Source of the DNA: Winogradskya consettensis
Lineage (GTDB): Bacteria > Actinomycetota > Actinomycetes > Mycobacteriales > Micromonosporaceae
Assembly: GCF_018332715.1 (NCBI RefSeq)
Contig: NZ_BOQP01000027.1
Span: forward strand, 248,001 to 312,000
Direction: 5' to 3'
Length of the DNA: 64,000 nucleotides
How positions within the stretch are numbered: the first letter of the stretch is position 1; the number at the start of each line of letters is the position of its first letter. Below, in pieces: positions 7,984 to 17,335 of this stretch. Made by a program: the position numbers and the translations under genes. The notes below the pieces were generated by a model, which saw only the letters and a program-made list of their open reading frames with translations, made no database searches and was not told the DNA's origin.

Positions 7984-9187
7984 CACGCTGACCCGTCGCC
8001 ACGTGAGTCCCGGCCCACGTGGCGACGCTCGCGGATTCTGGCCGTTCGCGGGTCTGCTGGCGCTGTTCTACGTCGCGGCCAGCGCCCCGAGCCCGCTCTA
8101 CGGCGACTACGCCGTCCGCTGGCACTTCACCGACAGCACCCTGACCGTTGTTTTCGCCGTGTACGCCGTACCCCTGCTGATCTCTCTGCTCGTCTTCGGT
8201 GGCATCTCCGACGAGATCGGCCGCAAGCCGGTCGCCCTCACCGCGAGTTTCCTGCTCGCGGTCAGCCTGGTCCTGTTCGTGGTCGCGGACGGCCTTACCC
8301 TCCTGATCGCCGCCCGGGCACTGCAGGGCTTCGCCACCGGGCTGCTCACCGCGGTCGCCTCAGCCGCGCTGCTGGACCTCCAGCCACGCCACCGCCCCGG
8401 CCTCGCGTCACTGCTCGGCGCGAGCCTCTCGACGGGCGGCCTGGCTGCGGGTGCGTTGCTGTCCGGCCTGCTCGTTCAGTACGCGTGGAGCCCCGCGCGC
8501 CTTACCTACGTCGTCATCCTCGTGGCGCTGATCGTGCTCGCGCTGACGGTCACGGTCCGAGCCGGCGAAACGGTCACCGGCACAGTCACGCCCCGCATCC
8601 GGATCCGGGTTGCCGTACCGGCCGAGGCCCGCACCGCCTTCGCCGCGGCCATCCCGTCATTGCTGGCGACCTGGGCGCTGAACAGCTTCTACCTCTCCCT
8701 CGGCCCGTCGCTCGCGAAGACCCTCAGCCACAGCACCAGCCACCTGCCCGGCGCGATCCCGGTCGTGCTGCTCACCGGCTGCGCGTGCCTGAGCACCATC
8801 ACCACCCGCACCTGGGCGTCCCGGACCTGCATGCTGAGCGGCTGCGCGGTCCTCGCCGCAGGATCGGGCCTGACCGTCGTCGCGACGGCCCTCACGAGCG
8901 CAAACCTCTTCTACGCCAGCGCCGTCATCTCCGGCATCGGCTTCGGTATGGCCTTCTCCGGCACCTTCCGCAGCCTGGTCGCGCTCGCCCGGCCGGCGGA
9001 GCGCGGCGCGCTCATCGCCGCCACCTACGTCATCGGGTACGCGACCTTCGCCGTACCGGCCATCATCGCCGGGATCGTCAGCACCCATTTCGGCCTGACC
9101 CACACCGCCCTCGGCTACAGCGCCGTGGTCGCCGCCCTGGCGCTCATCGCCGTCGCCACCACGTCCCGCACCCTGGAGAAGCCTTGA
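7970..9187 (+). CDS. MFS transporter
   Basis: This is a 405-aa membrane protein with about 12 hydrophobic segments. The loop 2-3 signature GGISDEIGRKPVAL is the classic MFS motif A. The start is uncertain: GTG 7970 overlaps the upstream stop by 14 bp, and GTG 8003 is equally possible. The frame is open further upstream, but that part is antisense-like junk over the hydrolase gene. It is probably an effluxer for the compound handled by the operon (inference). Confidence 0.85.
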   Translation: MPSPDTLTRRHVSPGPRGDARGFWPFAGLLALFYVAASAPSPLYGDYAVRWHFTDSTLTVVFAVYAVPLLISLLVFGGISDEIGRKPVALTASFLLAVSLVLFVVADGLTLLIAARALQGFATGLLTAVASAALLDLQPRHRPGLASLLGASLSTGGLAAGALLSGLLVQYAWSPARLTYVVILVALIVLALTVTVRAGETVTGTVTPRIRIRVAVPAEARTAFAAAIPSLLATWALNSFYLSLGPSLAKTLSHSTSHLPGAIPVVLLTGCACLSTITTRTWASRTCMLSGCAVLAAGSGLTVVATALTSANLFYASAVISGIGFGMAFSGTFRSLVALARPAERGALIAATYVIGYATFAVPAIIAGIVSTHFGLTHTALGYSAVVAALALIAVATTSRTLEKP

Positions 9188-10224
9188 AATACACGACCTT
9201 CGGCCGCCGCACGGGACTCCGCGTCTCCGAGATCGCGCTCGGCACCTCGAACTTCGGCACGAGCTGGCCGACCGGTGCCGATGAGGCAACGTCGGCGCGC
9301 ATCTTCACGGCGTTCGCCGATGCCGGCGGGACCTTCATCGACACCGCGGACACCTACCAGCAGGGTGACTCCGAGACGTACCTCGCGAAGCTGCTCGCTT
9401 CAGACCGAGAGCACTTCACCCTCGCCAGCAAGTTCACGTTCGGGACCGCCGGGCAGGCCGGCGTCAGCAAGACCGGCAACAGTCGCAAGACGATGCGCCA
9501 CGCGCTCGAGTCCAGCTTGAAGCGCCTGAACACCGACTACCTCGACCTCTACTGGGTCCACGCGCCGGACACGGTGACGCCGCTCGACGAGGTGGTCGAC
9601 GCGCTCGATGATCTCGTGCGGGCCGGGAAGATCCTGCACGGCGGCCTGTCGAACTTCCCCGCCTGGCAGGTCTCCGCGGCCGTCGCCGGGCGTCACCGTA
9701 CGCCGATCATCGCGACCCAGTTCGAATACAGCCTGGCCGCCCGGGACGGCGAACGCGATCTGCTGCCCATGGCGGACAGCCTCGGTCTTGGCACCGCCGT
9801 CTACTCACCCCTCGGTGGCGGGCTGCTCACCGGCAAGTACCGCACGAGCTCCGAGGGCCGCCTCACCACCATGAACTCGATCATCCAGCGTGAGAACAAC
9901 GCCCAGAAGACCGCCACGGTCGACGAACTCCTCGCGATCAGCGACGAGACCGGCACCGAACCCGCCGTGCTCGCGATCGCCTGGCTGCTCGAACGCGCTC
10001 GCAGGTCAACCACCGCGATCATTCCGATCATCGGCCCGCGTACCCCGGCTCAGCTCGACGCGTACCTGAAGGCTCTCGATGTGACCCTGGCTGCCACGCA
10101 CTACGCGCGACTGGACACGGTCAGCGCTCCCACCCTCGGCATTCCCCACGACGGGCTGCCCGCCATCCTCGACACCGTCCTCGGCGGGCAGCGGGACAAC
10201 TTCCGCATCTTCCGAGGGCGGTAA
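9184..10224 (+). CDS. Aldo/keto reductase
   Basis: This is a 346-aa AKR TIM-barrel oxidoreductase. The catalytic tetrad is visible: Asp and Tyr in FIDTADTYQQG, Lys in LASKFTFG, His in LYWVHAPD. The C-terminal IIPIIGPRTPAQL is the NADPH-binding segment. The TTG start overlaps the MFS stop by 4 bp. It is the last gene of the operon and should reduce an aldehyde or ketone; the substrate is unknown. Confidence 0.88.
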   Translation: MKYTTFGRRTGLRVSEIALGTSNFGTSWPTGADEATSARIFTAFADAGGTFIDTADTYQQGDSETYLAKLLASDREHFTLASKFTFGTAGQAGVSKTGNSRKTMRHALESSLKRLNTDYLDLYWVHAPDTVTPLDEVVDALDDLVRAGKILHGGLSNFPAWQVSAAVAGRHRTPIIATQFEYSLAARDGERDLLPMADSLGLGTAVYSPLGGGLLTGKYRTSSEGRLTTMNSIIQRENNAQKTATVDELLAISDETGTEPAVLAIAWLLERARRSTTAIIPIIGPRTPAQLDAYLKALDVTLAATHYARLDTVSAPTLGIPHDGLPAILDTVLGGQRDNFRIFRGR

Positions 10225-10247
10225 GGCGCCTGCCCGGTGACGGGGGA

Positions 10248-11831
10248 TCAGTCCTGCGCCGTCATGAGCCGTTCGATGCGTGCTGCGAGATCGGCGGACG
10301 TGTAGTCGTGTCCGTCGCGCATGACGAGGGAGATGGAGCTCAGGTTCTCGATCGAGGCCAGTGGGTCGGCGTCGAGAAGGAGCAGGTCGGCGTCCATCCC
10401 CGCCGCGATCCGGCCCATCCGGTCGGTGCGGCCGAGGTAGCTTGCCGGTTGGCTGGTCGTGGCCCGCAGCACCTGGAGCGGGGTGAGACCTGCGCGTCCC
10501 AGTTCGCGGAACTCGATCGCGAAGCTGTTGCCGACCCCGCGACCGTTGCCGTCGGTTCCCGTCATGATCGGCGCTCCTTCCCTCGCCCAGATGCCCACGG
10601 TCTGCAGGGTGCGTTCGTAGTACTCGTGGAAGATGTCGAGGTCGGCCGGCGGGATGGAGCGGAACGATGCGACGGTGGCGAGGTGTTCCTCCTGGTCCTT
10701 GGCGGGGAGCCGCTGGAGCCAGGGGTCGTCACGGAACTCCGCATCGTCGAGAACGTACTTGCTCCTGATGTTCGCCATGGTCGGGATGTTCCAGGTCCGC
10801 TTCTCGATGAAGGATCCGGCGAGCTGGGCCGCGCGGTCCTCCGAGTAGGTGGCGAAGGCCTGTTTCAGGAGGGCGAGCTGGGCGGCGTCGGTGGTGCTGG
10901 TGGCCGGGCCCAGGAAGTTCTTCTTCAGGAACTTGTCGAAGGCCCAGCCGGCGAAGGGGATCCTCGCCGCCCACGTGGGGAACGGCAGCGTGGACGGGGT
11001 CTGTGCCCAGAGCTCGTCGGCCTGCGTGGAGAGCGTTAGGAAGACGCTCGAACCGGTCCCGAGATGCTCGATGGAGTCGAAGCCCTTCTCGGCCGCGGCG
11101 TCGATGTGCACCGGCGGAGGCAGGTGACCCGCGATGCGCAGGCCCTTCTCGTGAGCGGCTTCGACAGCGGCGAAAAAGACGTCCTGGCCGGTGAGGACCA
11201 TCTTGATGAAGTCGGCACCCTGATCCCACTGGCGGGCGATCTCGGTTCGCGCGTCGTCGGCGGTGTTCGCGTTGAACGGCAGGAGCAGTGCGCCCGGCAG
11301 ATGCAGGAGCCGAGGGGCTGTCTCGTTCAGCCCGAGCCGGTTCTCGGCGCGTCGGATCAGGAGCTCCTCGGAACCCTCCATCTGACGGATCCCGGTGATG
11401 CCCTGGGCCAGCATCAGCGCGAAGCCGAGCTCGGTGTCGGGTGACTGAAGCACGTGGGTGTGCATGTCGTTGTAGCCGGGAACGGCGAAGCGCCCCGCGC
11501 CGTCGATGACCCGCAGAGAAGACTCGACCGGCGCCGACGCGGTCGGCATGACGTCGGCGATGCGCCCGTCGCGTACGAAGATCGTGTGACGGGCGCGTCT
11601 GCTGCCGTCGGCCGGGTCTATGACGGTCACGTCGTCGATCCGCACGCCGTCCGCAGCGGTGACGGTGGTTCGTGGCGGCACCGCCGGCGCTGTCGCGCTC
11701 CCGATCGCCTCGTCGGCGGCCACCCCGAGCCCCACAAGGGCAGTACCCAGTCCCGCGCGCTTCAGGAAGGTCCGCCGAGAGCTCCCACGCTTTACCTGCT
11801 CAGTGCCCGGGCCGTCGTTGTTCTCAGGCAT
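10248..11831 (-). CDS. Tat-exported metal-dependent amidohydrolase
   Basis: This 527-aa amidohydrolase-superfamily enzyme has a twin-arginine signal (SSRRTFLKRAG at residues 17-27), indicating folded export. Metal-ligand motifs are visible: HTH at 124-126, a Lys in FIKMVLTG that may be carbamylated, His in IAGHLPP and SIEHLGTG, and Asp in TGTDGNG. These match binuclear prolidase- or imidazolonepropionase-like members acting on cyclic amides or peptides. The substrate is unknown. It is divergent from the TetR regulator at 11990. Confidence 0.87.
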   Translation of the reverse strand: MPENNDGPGTEQVKRGSSRRTFLKRAGLGTALVGLGVAADEAIGSATAPAVPPRTTVTAADGVRIDDVTVIDPADGSRRARHTIFVRDGRIADVMPTASAPVESSLRVIDGAGRFAVPGYNDMHTHVLQSPDTELGFALMLAQGITGIRQMEGSEELLIRRAENRLGLNETAPRLLHLPGALLLPFNANTADDARTEIARQWDQGADFIKMVLTGQDVFFAAVEAAHEKGLRIAGHLPPPVHIDAAAEKGFDSIEHLGTGSSVFLTLSTQADELWAQTPSTLPFPTWAARIPFAGWAFDKFLKKNFLGPATSTTDAAQLALLKQAFATYSEDRAAQLAGSFIEKRTWNIPTMANIRSKYVLDDAEFRDDPWLQRLPAKDQEEHLATVASFRSIPPADLDIFHEYYERTLQTVGIWAREGAPIMTGTDGNGRGVGNSFAIEFRELGRAGLTPLQVLRATTSQPASYLGRTDRMGRIAAGMDADLLLLDADPLASIENLSSISLVMRDGHDYTSADLAARIERLMTAQD

Positions 11832-11906
11832 CTCGTCATCCTTCGCTCGATCGCCTGGTTGTCTCAGGCCTGGGTGCAGGAACCGCCGCTGTCAGGGGCA
11901 TGTGCA

Positions 11907-11932
11907 AAAGTTTGATGAGATCATCAAACTTT
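11907..11932. promoter_or_regulatory. Perfect 12-bp inverted repeat, putative TetR operator
   Basis: Arms AAAGTTTGATGA (11907-11918) and TCATCAAACTTT (11921-11932) are separated by 2 bp. The site lies between the divergent amidohydrolase and TetR genes and is markedly AT-rich against the local background. Size and symmetry suit a TetR dimer. Confidence 0.75.
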
Positions 11933-11989
11933 GTCAAGGTGGTCGCCACGTGCGGGATCGCGCCTGCCCGTCGGGTAGGGTCGCGGCTT

Positions 11990-12637
11990 GTGGCAGAGCA
12001 GACCAGGGCGTCCGTCAGCGGGCATGCGCGGCGCAGATCCCGGACCCGGGCCGCCTTGATCCAGGCCGCTCAGGAGATCCTGGCCGGGGGTGGCGACACC
12101 GGGGTGAGCATCCAGGCGATCGCGGACCTCGCCGGTGTCGGCTTCGGGTCGTTCTCCAACCACTTCACGAGCAAGGAAGCGCTCTTCGACGCGGCGTTCC
12201 AGGATGCCTTCGATCAGTACGCCGCCTGGCGTGACGCTCAGCTGCCCGAGGGCGTCGACCCGGTGCGCAGATTCGTGTTGAACGTCCGGCTCACCGGCAG
12301 GCTCACCGCCCTGCAGCCGAGCCTGTCCCGGATCCTGACCCACCGCCTCGCGGAGTCCGCGACCCACAGCCCGGCTGCGGCGCCCGGCCTGGCACACGAC
12401 ATAGCAGCCGCGGTACGCGAACTGCGCCCGGCTCCTTCCACGCCCGGCGCCGACCCGGAGGTCACGGTGATCGCCGCAGCCGGTGCCATCGCGGCGATCC
12501 GCCGGGCCATGGCTGAGCGTGACCCGGCGGAGCAGGCCCGCATGGCGGACGCGCTGGCCGGCGATCTACTGCGGATGTTCGGGGCCGAGGAGTTCCTCAT
12601 CACCGAGCTGATGACCACTCCGTACCCATCGATGTAA
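11990..12637 (+). CDS. TetR-family transcriptional regulator
   Basis: This 215-aa regulator has an N-terminal HTH of TetR type (RTRAALIQAAQEILAGGG, then VGFGSFSNHFTSKEALFDAAF) and an alpha-helical effector domain. The GTG start at 11990 was chosen because it lies beyond the palindrome and just before the HTH; the frame stays open upstream. It probably represses the divergent amidohydrolase and itself through the palindrome at 11907. Confidence 0.88.
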   Translation: MAEQTRASVSGHARRRSRTRAALIQAAQEILAGGGDTGVSIQAIADLAGVGFGSFSNHFTSKEALFDAAFQDAFDQYAAWRDAQLPEGVDPVRRFVLNVRLTGRLTALQPSLSRILTHRLAESATHSPAAAPGLAHDIAAAVRELRPAPSTPGADPEVTVIAAAGAIAAIRRAMAERDPAEQARMADALAGDLLRMFGAEEFLITELMTTPYPSM

Positions 12638-12638
12638 A

Positions 12639-12669
12639 GAGCCGCCCCGGTGAGATGCCGGGGCGGCTC
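12639..12669. terminator. Bidirectional hairpin terminator
   Basis: A perfect 12-bp GC-rich stem (GAGCCGCCCCGG with its complement) and 7-nt loop fill the 36-bp gap between the convergent TetR and cellulase genes. Confidence 0.85.
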
Positions 12670-12673
12670 AGCG

Positions 12674-14242
12674 TTATGAGCAGGTGGCGCTGCCCAGCTT
12701 CACCGTGGCCGGGGCCGTGGCCGGTCCGTTGGCGGTGAATCCAATGGTGACCGCGGAGCTGGGTGCCAGTGATGGACCGGTCGCGGTGACCGTGGTGCCG
12801 GACTGGGTGACGGTGGCGTTCCAGCCGCTGCCCAGGGTCACTCCGGCAGGCCAGCTCCAGGTGACCGTCGACGGGTTGACGGTGGCGCTGCCCGTGTTGC
12901 GTACGGTCAAAGTGGCCTGGAAGCCGCCCTGCCAGACGCTGTCCTGGTGGTAGGTCGCGGTGCAGGCGGCAGTGGGTGTGGGGTTGCCGGGGTCGGTGGT
13001 GGCGACCGGGGCGATCAGGTACGGCTGGATGATCGCCTGCTTCGCCGTGTTGATCGTGGTCCAGTCGTCGTTCGCGATGCCGCCCGTGTCCCCGGAGTTG
13101 GGGTTCCACGACCAGTACGTGAACGACATGCCGGTCGCGCCGGCGCCGGTGTAGGCGAGCAGGCTCCGCAGCCACACCTTGTCGATGTCGCTCTGCAGCG
13201 TGGTCCCGAACTCACCCATCATGATCGGGGCGATGTTCTGCTTGTAGAGGTAACCCCAGTAGTGGTCCCAGATGGCCGGCATGTTCGCGGGGTAGCTCGG
13301 GTCGTCGAACCACGCCTGGTGGTAGACCGAGGTGGCGTACTCGTGGGGGGAGTAGACGAGCCGGTTCGCCACGTTCAGGCGTACCGGGAACTGGCCCGCT
13401 TTGGAAAGATTGCCACCCCACCACCCGCAGTCCTCGTCATTGCTGGGATCGTTGTCCCAGACGTTGGAAAGACCACCACTCGGGCAGCTCACACCCTCCA
13501 CAAAGATCAACCAATTGGGTTGTACGCCCAGAATGGCGTTACCCGCGCGTTCGGCGGCCAATCGCCAGTCACGAGCCGTGTCACCGCAGCCCCAGCAGGA
13601 ACCCGTCGCGGCGGGGTTCGTGCCCTCCGCGTGCGGCTCGTTGTGCAGATCGGCGCCGATCACCGTGGTGTTGCCGGCGTAACGCCTCGCGAGGGCTTGC
13701 CAGTTCGCGATCCAGGTCGATTCGGGTACGCCGGCCGTGTACCAGAGCGCGGTCTGCCCCGCGGCCGTCGGGCGGTGGCGGTCGAGGATGATCCGCATAC
13801 CTTTGCTGCCCGCGTACGCGATGACCTTGTCCAGAATCTGCAACGGCGACTGTCCCACCAGGTCGGGATTGACATAGTCGTTGATGCCGGTGGCGACCGC
13901 GCCGGAGGTGAGCGCATCGTCGGAGAACGGCACCCGCAGCGTGTTGTAACCGAGCCGGGCCATCGTGTCGAGCTGGGACCGCCACGGATTGCTGGACCAC
14001 AGCCCGTGGAACGTCTTGTTGTCGGTCTCCATCCCGAACCAGTTGATGCCGGTCAGCCGGACGGTGGCGCCCGTGCTGTCGAGGATCTGGTTGCCGGAGG
14101 TGTGCAGGTAACCGGTCCCGGTGCCGGCGGCAGCCGCGGCGGAGGCCGGGGCGGCGGTGCTGATGAGCAGGGAGGCTGCAGCCGTGAGGACGGCGGCTGC
14201 CGCAGCGAGGACGGATCGTGGTCGTAGTCGTGCTGAGGACAT
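12674..14242 (-). CDS. Secreted GH5 endoglucanase with CBM2 domain
   Basis: This 522-aa cellulase begins with an Arg-rich n-region, an Ala-rich hydrophobic core and ASAAAA, a Sec signal of about 40 residues. The GH5 catalytic domain spans about 45-400, with the acid/base Glu202 in DLHNEPH and the nucleophile Glu344 in MMGEFGTT. A Thr/Pro linker leads to a C-terminal family 2 carbohydrate-binding module (about 424-522) with conserved Trp residues and flanking Cys. It hydrolyses beta-1,4-glucan outside the cell. A near-perfect CebR box lies 57 bp upstream. Confidence 0.92.
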   Translation of the reverse strand: MSSARLRPRSVLAAAAAVLTAAASLLISTAAPASAAAAAGTGTGYLHTSGNQILDSTGATVRLTGINWFGMETDNKTFHGLWSSNPWRSQLDTMARLGYNTLRVPFSDDALTSGAVATGINDYVNPDLVGQSPLQILDKVIAYAGSKGMRIILDRHRPTAAGQTALWYTAGVPESTWIANWQALARRYAGNTTVIGADLHNEPHAEGTNPAATGSCWGCGDTARDWRLAAERAGNAILGVQPNWLIFVEGVSCPSGGLSNVWDNDPSNDEDCGWWGGNLSKAGQFPVRLNVANRLVYSPHEYATSVYHQAWFDDPSYPANMPAIWDHYWGYLYKQNIAPIMMGEFGTTLQSDIDKVWLRSLLAYTGAGATGMSFTYWSWNPNSGDTGGIANDDWTTINTAKQAIIQPYLIAPVATTDPGNPTPTAACTATYHQDSVWQGGFQATLTVRNTGSATVNPSTVTWSWPAGVTLGSGWNATVTQSGTTVTATGPSLAPSSAVTIGFTANGPATAPATVKLGSATCS

Positions 14243-14298
14243 GGCCCGACTCCATTCGGTGGCGAAGCGGATCGGCCGTATTGAAGCTCATCGTTACA

Positions 14299-14312
14299 TG
14301 GGAGCGCTTCCA
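14299..14312. promoter_or_regulatory. CebR/CelR-type operator
   Basis: TGGGAGCGCTTCCA differs at one base from TGGGAGCGCTCCCA, the palindrome bound by cellobiose-responsive LacI-family CebR/CelR repressors in Streptomyces and Thermobifida. It sits upstream of the cellulase, implying induction by cello-oligosaccharides. No cebR gene lies in this window. Confidence 0.8.
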
Positions 14313-14447
14313 CGGCAATCGCCCCGGTCCGACGGCTGACGAGGTTGACCTGCGACACCTCATACTTTCGGTTGGCAGTTGATGGCTGGTTAGCTATCGT
14401 TGCTGGTGAACAATCATCTCGTTGGGGCACCTTGAGGAGGAACATCG

Positions 14448-15227
14448 ATGACGGTCCTCACCGCGCCTGCCGTGGGCAGCGCCACCACCGACTCGGCCGA
14501 TGAGCTGATCAAGACTCTCGCCGCCACCGCTGTCGACGACCCGCGCCGCGCTCGGTTGCGGGATGAGGCGATCGAGGCCTGGCTGCCGCTCGCGCAGCAC
14601 CTGGCCCGTCGTTATGCCGGCCGGGGCGAGCCCGCTGACGATCTGGTGCAGGTCGCCTATGTCGGATTGATCAAGTCGGTTGACCGGTACGAGGCGGACC
14701 GTGGTGTCGAGTTCGCCGGGTTCGCGATCCCGACGATCGTGGGTGAGATCAAGCGCCATTTCCGGGACAAGACGTGGGCCATCCGGGTGCCGCGCCGGCT
14801 CCAGGAGCTGCGCCTGGCGATCACGGGCGCGAACAACGCCCTCGCGCACACGCTCGGTCGCTCCCCGACGGTGGCGGACATCGCCGCCCACCTCGACGTC
14901 ACCGAGGACGAGGTTCTCGAGGGCCTGGAGGGCGCCCGCGCCTACAGCGCGACCAGCCTGTCCACCCCGATCGCCGGCAGCGACAGCACCGAGCTCGGTG
15001 AAACCCTCGGCGGTGAGGACCACGCCTTCGAGCTGGCGGAGCTCCGGATCGCCCTCGGCCCCGCTCTGGCGGAGCTGGACGAGCGCGAGCAGAAGATCCT
15101 CTCGCTGCGGTTCTACGGCAACCTGACCCAGTCCGAGATCGCCGAGCAGATCGGCGTTTCGCAGATGCACGTCTCCCGGCTGCTGACCCGCGCGCTCGCC
15201 AAGCTCCGCGAGAAGCTCGACGCCTGA
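14448..15227 (+). CDS. SigB/SigF/SigG-family RNA polymerase sigma factor
   Basis: This 259-aa group 3 sigma factor has sigma region 2 (LAQHLARRYAGRGEPADDLVQVAYVGLIKSV), region 3 (GRSPTVADIAAHLDV) and a region 4 HTH (NLTQSEIAEQIGVSQMHVSRLL). The Shine-Dalgarno GAGGAG precedes the ATG. Such factors govern general stress or development and are usually held by an RsbW-like anti-sigma factor. No anti-sigma or anti-anti-sigma gene is adjacent, so it is an orphan here. Confidence 0.9.
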   Translation: MTVLTAPAVGSATTDSADELIKTLAATAVDDPRRARLRDEAIEAWLPLAQHLARRYAGRGEPADDLVQVAYVGLIKSVDRYEADRGVEFAGFAIPTIVGEIKRHFRDKTWAIRVPRRLQELRLAITGANNALAHTLGRSPTVADIAAHLDVTEDEVLEGLEGARAYSATSLSTPIAGSDSTELGETLGGEDHAFELAELRIALGPALAELDEREQKILSLRFYGNLTQSEIAEQIGVSQMHVSRLLTRALAKLREKLDA

Positions 15228-15359
15228 CTTCATCAGGATGTCGAGGACGGTGACGTCGTCTCGCGGATTCATGCCACGGTCGGTGCGATGAGGGTTCTCG
15301 ATGTGTGGTGGCCGTTAGAAATAGGCCATCGGAGCCGCCGCACGGTTGAGGAGATCGAC

Positions 15360-16289
15360 ATGAGCGCAGTCATCACCGACTACGACCGCAACAACTACGA
15401 CTACCGTTCCTACTGGGACGGCCGGGACTACGAGGCGTGGGCCGAGGATCGGGCGCTGGAGAGCATGGTGCCGTTGCTGGGCAGTCCGGACTGGATGGTG
15501 GACTTCGGTGCCGGCTTCGGCCGTAACGCGAAGCACTACCGGGACCAGGCCCGCCGTTATGTGCTCGTCGACTACTCGGCCACCAACCTGCGGAACGCCG
15601 CGCGGGAGCTCGCCGGCGACGTCGGCACCGGGCGGGCGTTCCTGATCCGTGCCGATCTGAACAGGTTGCCGTTCGTCGATGCGGCCTTCGACTCGGCCAT
15701 GGTTGTCCGGGTGCTGCATCACCTGCCCGAGATGGCGGCGGCGCTGGTCGAGATGGGCCGGACGGTCCGGGACCGCTGGCTGCTGGACATCCCGATCAAG
15801 CATCACGCACTCGGCCTGGCTCGGGCGGCGGTCCGTGGGGAGCTGCCCGCGGTCCGGGGGCCGCAGCCGTTGAAGACCGGGCACTCCGAGACGCCGTTCT
15901 GGAACTTCAAGCTGTCCACCGTGCGCGAGCAGCTCTACGCCGCGGGCTGGGACACCCGGCTGACCGGCAGCGTCAACAACCTGCGCCGCTGGGACCGCGC
16001 GTTGCCGTCGGCGGTGGTGCGCACGCTGCGCCCGGTCGCGCAGGCCGTGGAGACCGCGGCCCGGCACGGCGGTCGCGGCTGGTGGGGTCCGAGTCAGTTT
16101 GTGTACGCGCAGCGCGGCAGCATCCTGCCCCAGCTCGCGGACGCCGAGTCGATGCCGGCCCGGATGCGCTGCCCGGCGTGCCGGGGTTCACTGTTCTGGA
16201 CCTCGGACACCGCGACCTGCCACGGCTGCGCGAACGCCTACCACCACGTCGACGGCTACTGGGACTTCACCGTGCCGTCCGCGGCTTGA
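15360..16289 (+). CDS. Class I SAM-dependent methyltransferase with C-terminal zinc ribbon
   Basis: This 309-aa protein has an N-terminal Rossmann methyltransferase domain (SAM motif VDFGAGFGRNAKHY, motif IV VVRVLHHLPEM). Its C-terminal ~45 residues hold a CPAC...CHGC zinc ribbon like Trm112 or methyltransferase-associated fingers. The ATG at 15360 was chosen over one at 15288 because GAGGAG precedes it and the sequence upstream is unlike coding. The target molecule is unknown. Confidence 0.82.
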   Translation: MSAVITDYDRNNYDYRSYWDGRDYEAWAEDRALESMVPLLGSPDWMVDFGAGFGRNAKHYRDQARRYVLVDYSATNLRNAARELAGDVGTGRAFLIRADLNRLPFVDAAFDSAMVVRVLHHLPEMAAALVEMGRTVRDRWLLDIPIKHHALGLARAAVRGELPAVRGPQPLKTGHSETPFWNFKLSTVREQLYAAGWDTRLTGSVNNLRRWDRALPSAVVRTLRPVAQAVETAARHGGRGWWGPSQFVYAQRGSILPQLADAESMPARMRCPACRGSLFWTSDTATCHGCANAYHHVDGYWDFTVPSAA

Positions 16290-16314
16290 GCGGGAGGCAG
16301 TGGCCACCGTGAGC

Positions 16315-17256
16315 TCAGTGGGCGGCCCGCCGGCGGTGCAGCGTGAACGTCATGACCGTGACGATCAGCGCGCCGATGATCAGGCCGAGAACGGCGCTGG
16401 CCGCGGTGTTGACGAGCCAGCCGATGAGGCCCCCGAGGGCACCCGTGGCGTCGTGGGCGGCTTCCTCCCAGTGGTGCACGGTTTCGTAGAGGACGTGCAG
16501 GCCCAGCTCGTCGGTGCCGACGAGCAGGATGTGCCCGCCGACCCAGAGCATCGCGGCCGTGCCGACCACCGTCAGCACGGTGAGCACCACCGGCATCGCC
16601 TTGACCAGGCCGCGGCCGAAGCCGGCGATGGCGCCGGGCAGCTGGGACAGGCGCAGGCCGGCGTCGTCCATCTTCACGATGAGGGCGACGGCGCCGTACA
16701 CCAGGACCGTCATGACGAGCGCGACGACGGCGAGGATCGCCAGGCGGGACCAGAACGGCTCGTCGATCACCTCGTTCAGGGTGATGACCATGATCTCCGC
16801 CGAGAGGATCAGGTCGGTGCGCACCGCCCCGGACACCAGGGACTTCTCGTCCTGCACCGCGTCGTCAGCACCGTGCGACTCATGGTGGGCGAGCTTCGCC
16901 CACACCTTCTCCGCGCCCTCGTAACACAGATAGGCGCCGCCGAGCATGAGGATCGGGGTGAGCAGCCAGGGCACGAACTGACTCAGCAGCAGCACCACGG
17001 GCAGAATGATCAGGAACTTGTTGCGCAGCGAGCCCAGGGCGATGCGCTTGATGATCGGCAGCTCCCGCTCGGCGGCCAGGCCCCGCACGTACTGCGGGGT
17101 GACGGCAGCGTCGTCGACGACGACACCCGCGGCCTTCACGCCCGCCTTCGCGGCAGCGGCGCCGACATCGTCGAGAGACGCGGTGGCGGCCCGGGCCAGC
17201 ACCGCGACGTCATCCAGCAGGGCTACGAGTCCGCCGGCCAAGGGGAGTCCTTCCAA
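16315..17256 (-). CDS. DUF808-family membrane protein
   Basis: This 313-aa integral membrane protein matches the DUF808 (YedI-like) pattern: LVALLDDVAVLARAATASLDD, then VVDDAAVTPQYVRG, and about 5-6 hydrophobic helices with GGAYLCYEGAEKVW. The start is TTG at 17256, where family homology begins. Family function is unknown; it is assumed to act in the inner membrane. Confidence 0.85.
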   Translation of the reverse strand: MEGLPLAGGLVALLDDVAVLARAATASLDDVGAAAAKAGVKAAGVVVDDAAVTPQYVRGLAAERELPIIKRIALGSLRNKFLIILPVVLLLSQFVPWLLTPILMLGGAYLCYEGAEKVWAKLAHHESHGADDAVQDEKSLVSGAVRTDLILSAEIMVITLNEVIDEPFWSRLAILAVVALVMTVLVYGAVALIVKMDDAGLRLSQLPGAIAGFGRGLVKAMPVVLTVLTVVGTAAMLWVGGHILLVGTDELGLHVLYETVHHWEEAAHDATGALGGLIGWLVNTAASAVLGLIIGALIVTVMTFTLHRRRAAH

Positions 17257-17335
17257 GGTCGAGTAACGCGGGCCTGTTCATTTTCGCTGAGTTTGCTGAA
17301 AGGTCACTGAGAGCCCGGTTGGTCCCCTCGGGTTC

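Noticed and set aside
6058..7986. 642-codon minus-strand frame across the hydrolase/crotonase genes
   Set aside because: Low-complexity Gly/Asp/Val sequence; the plus-strand genes have intact catalytic motifs and operon overlaps.
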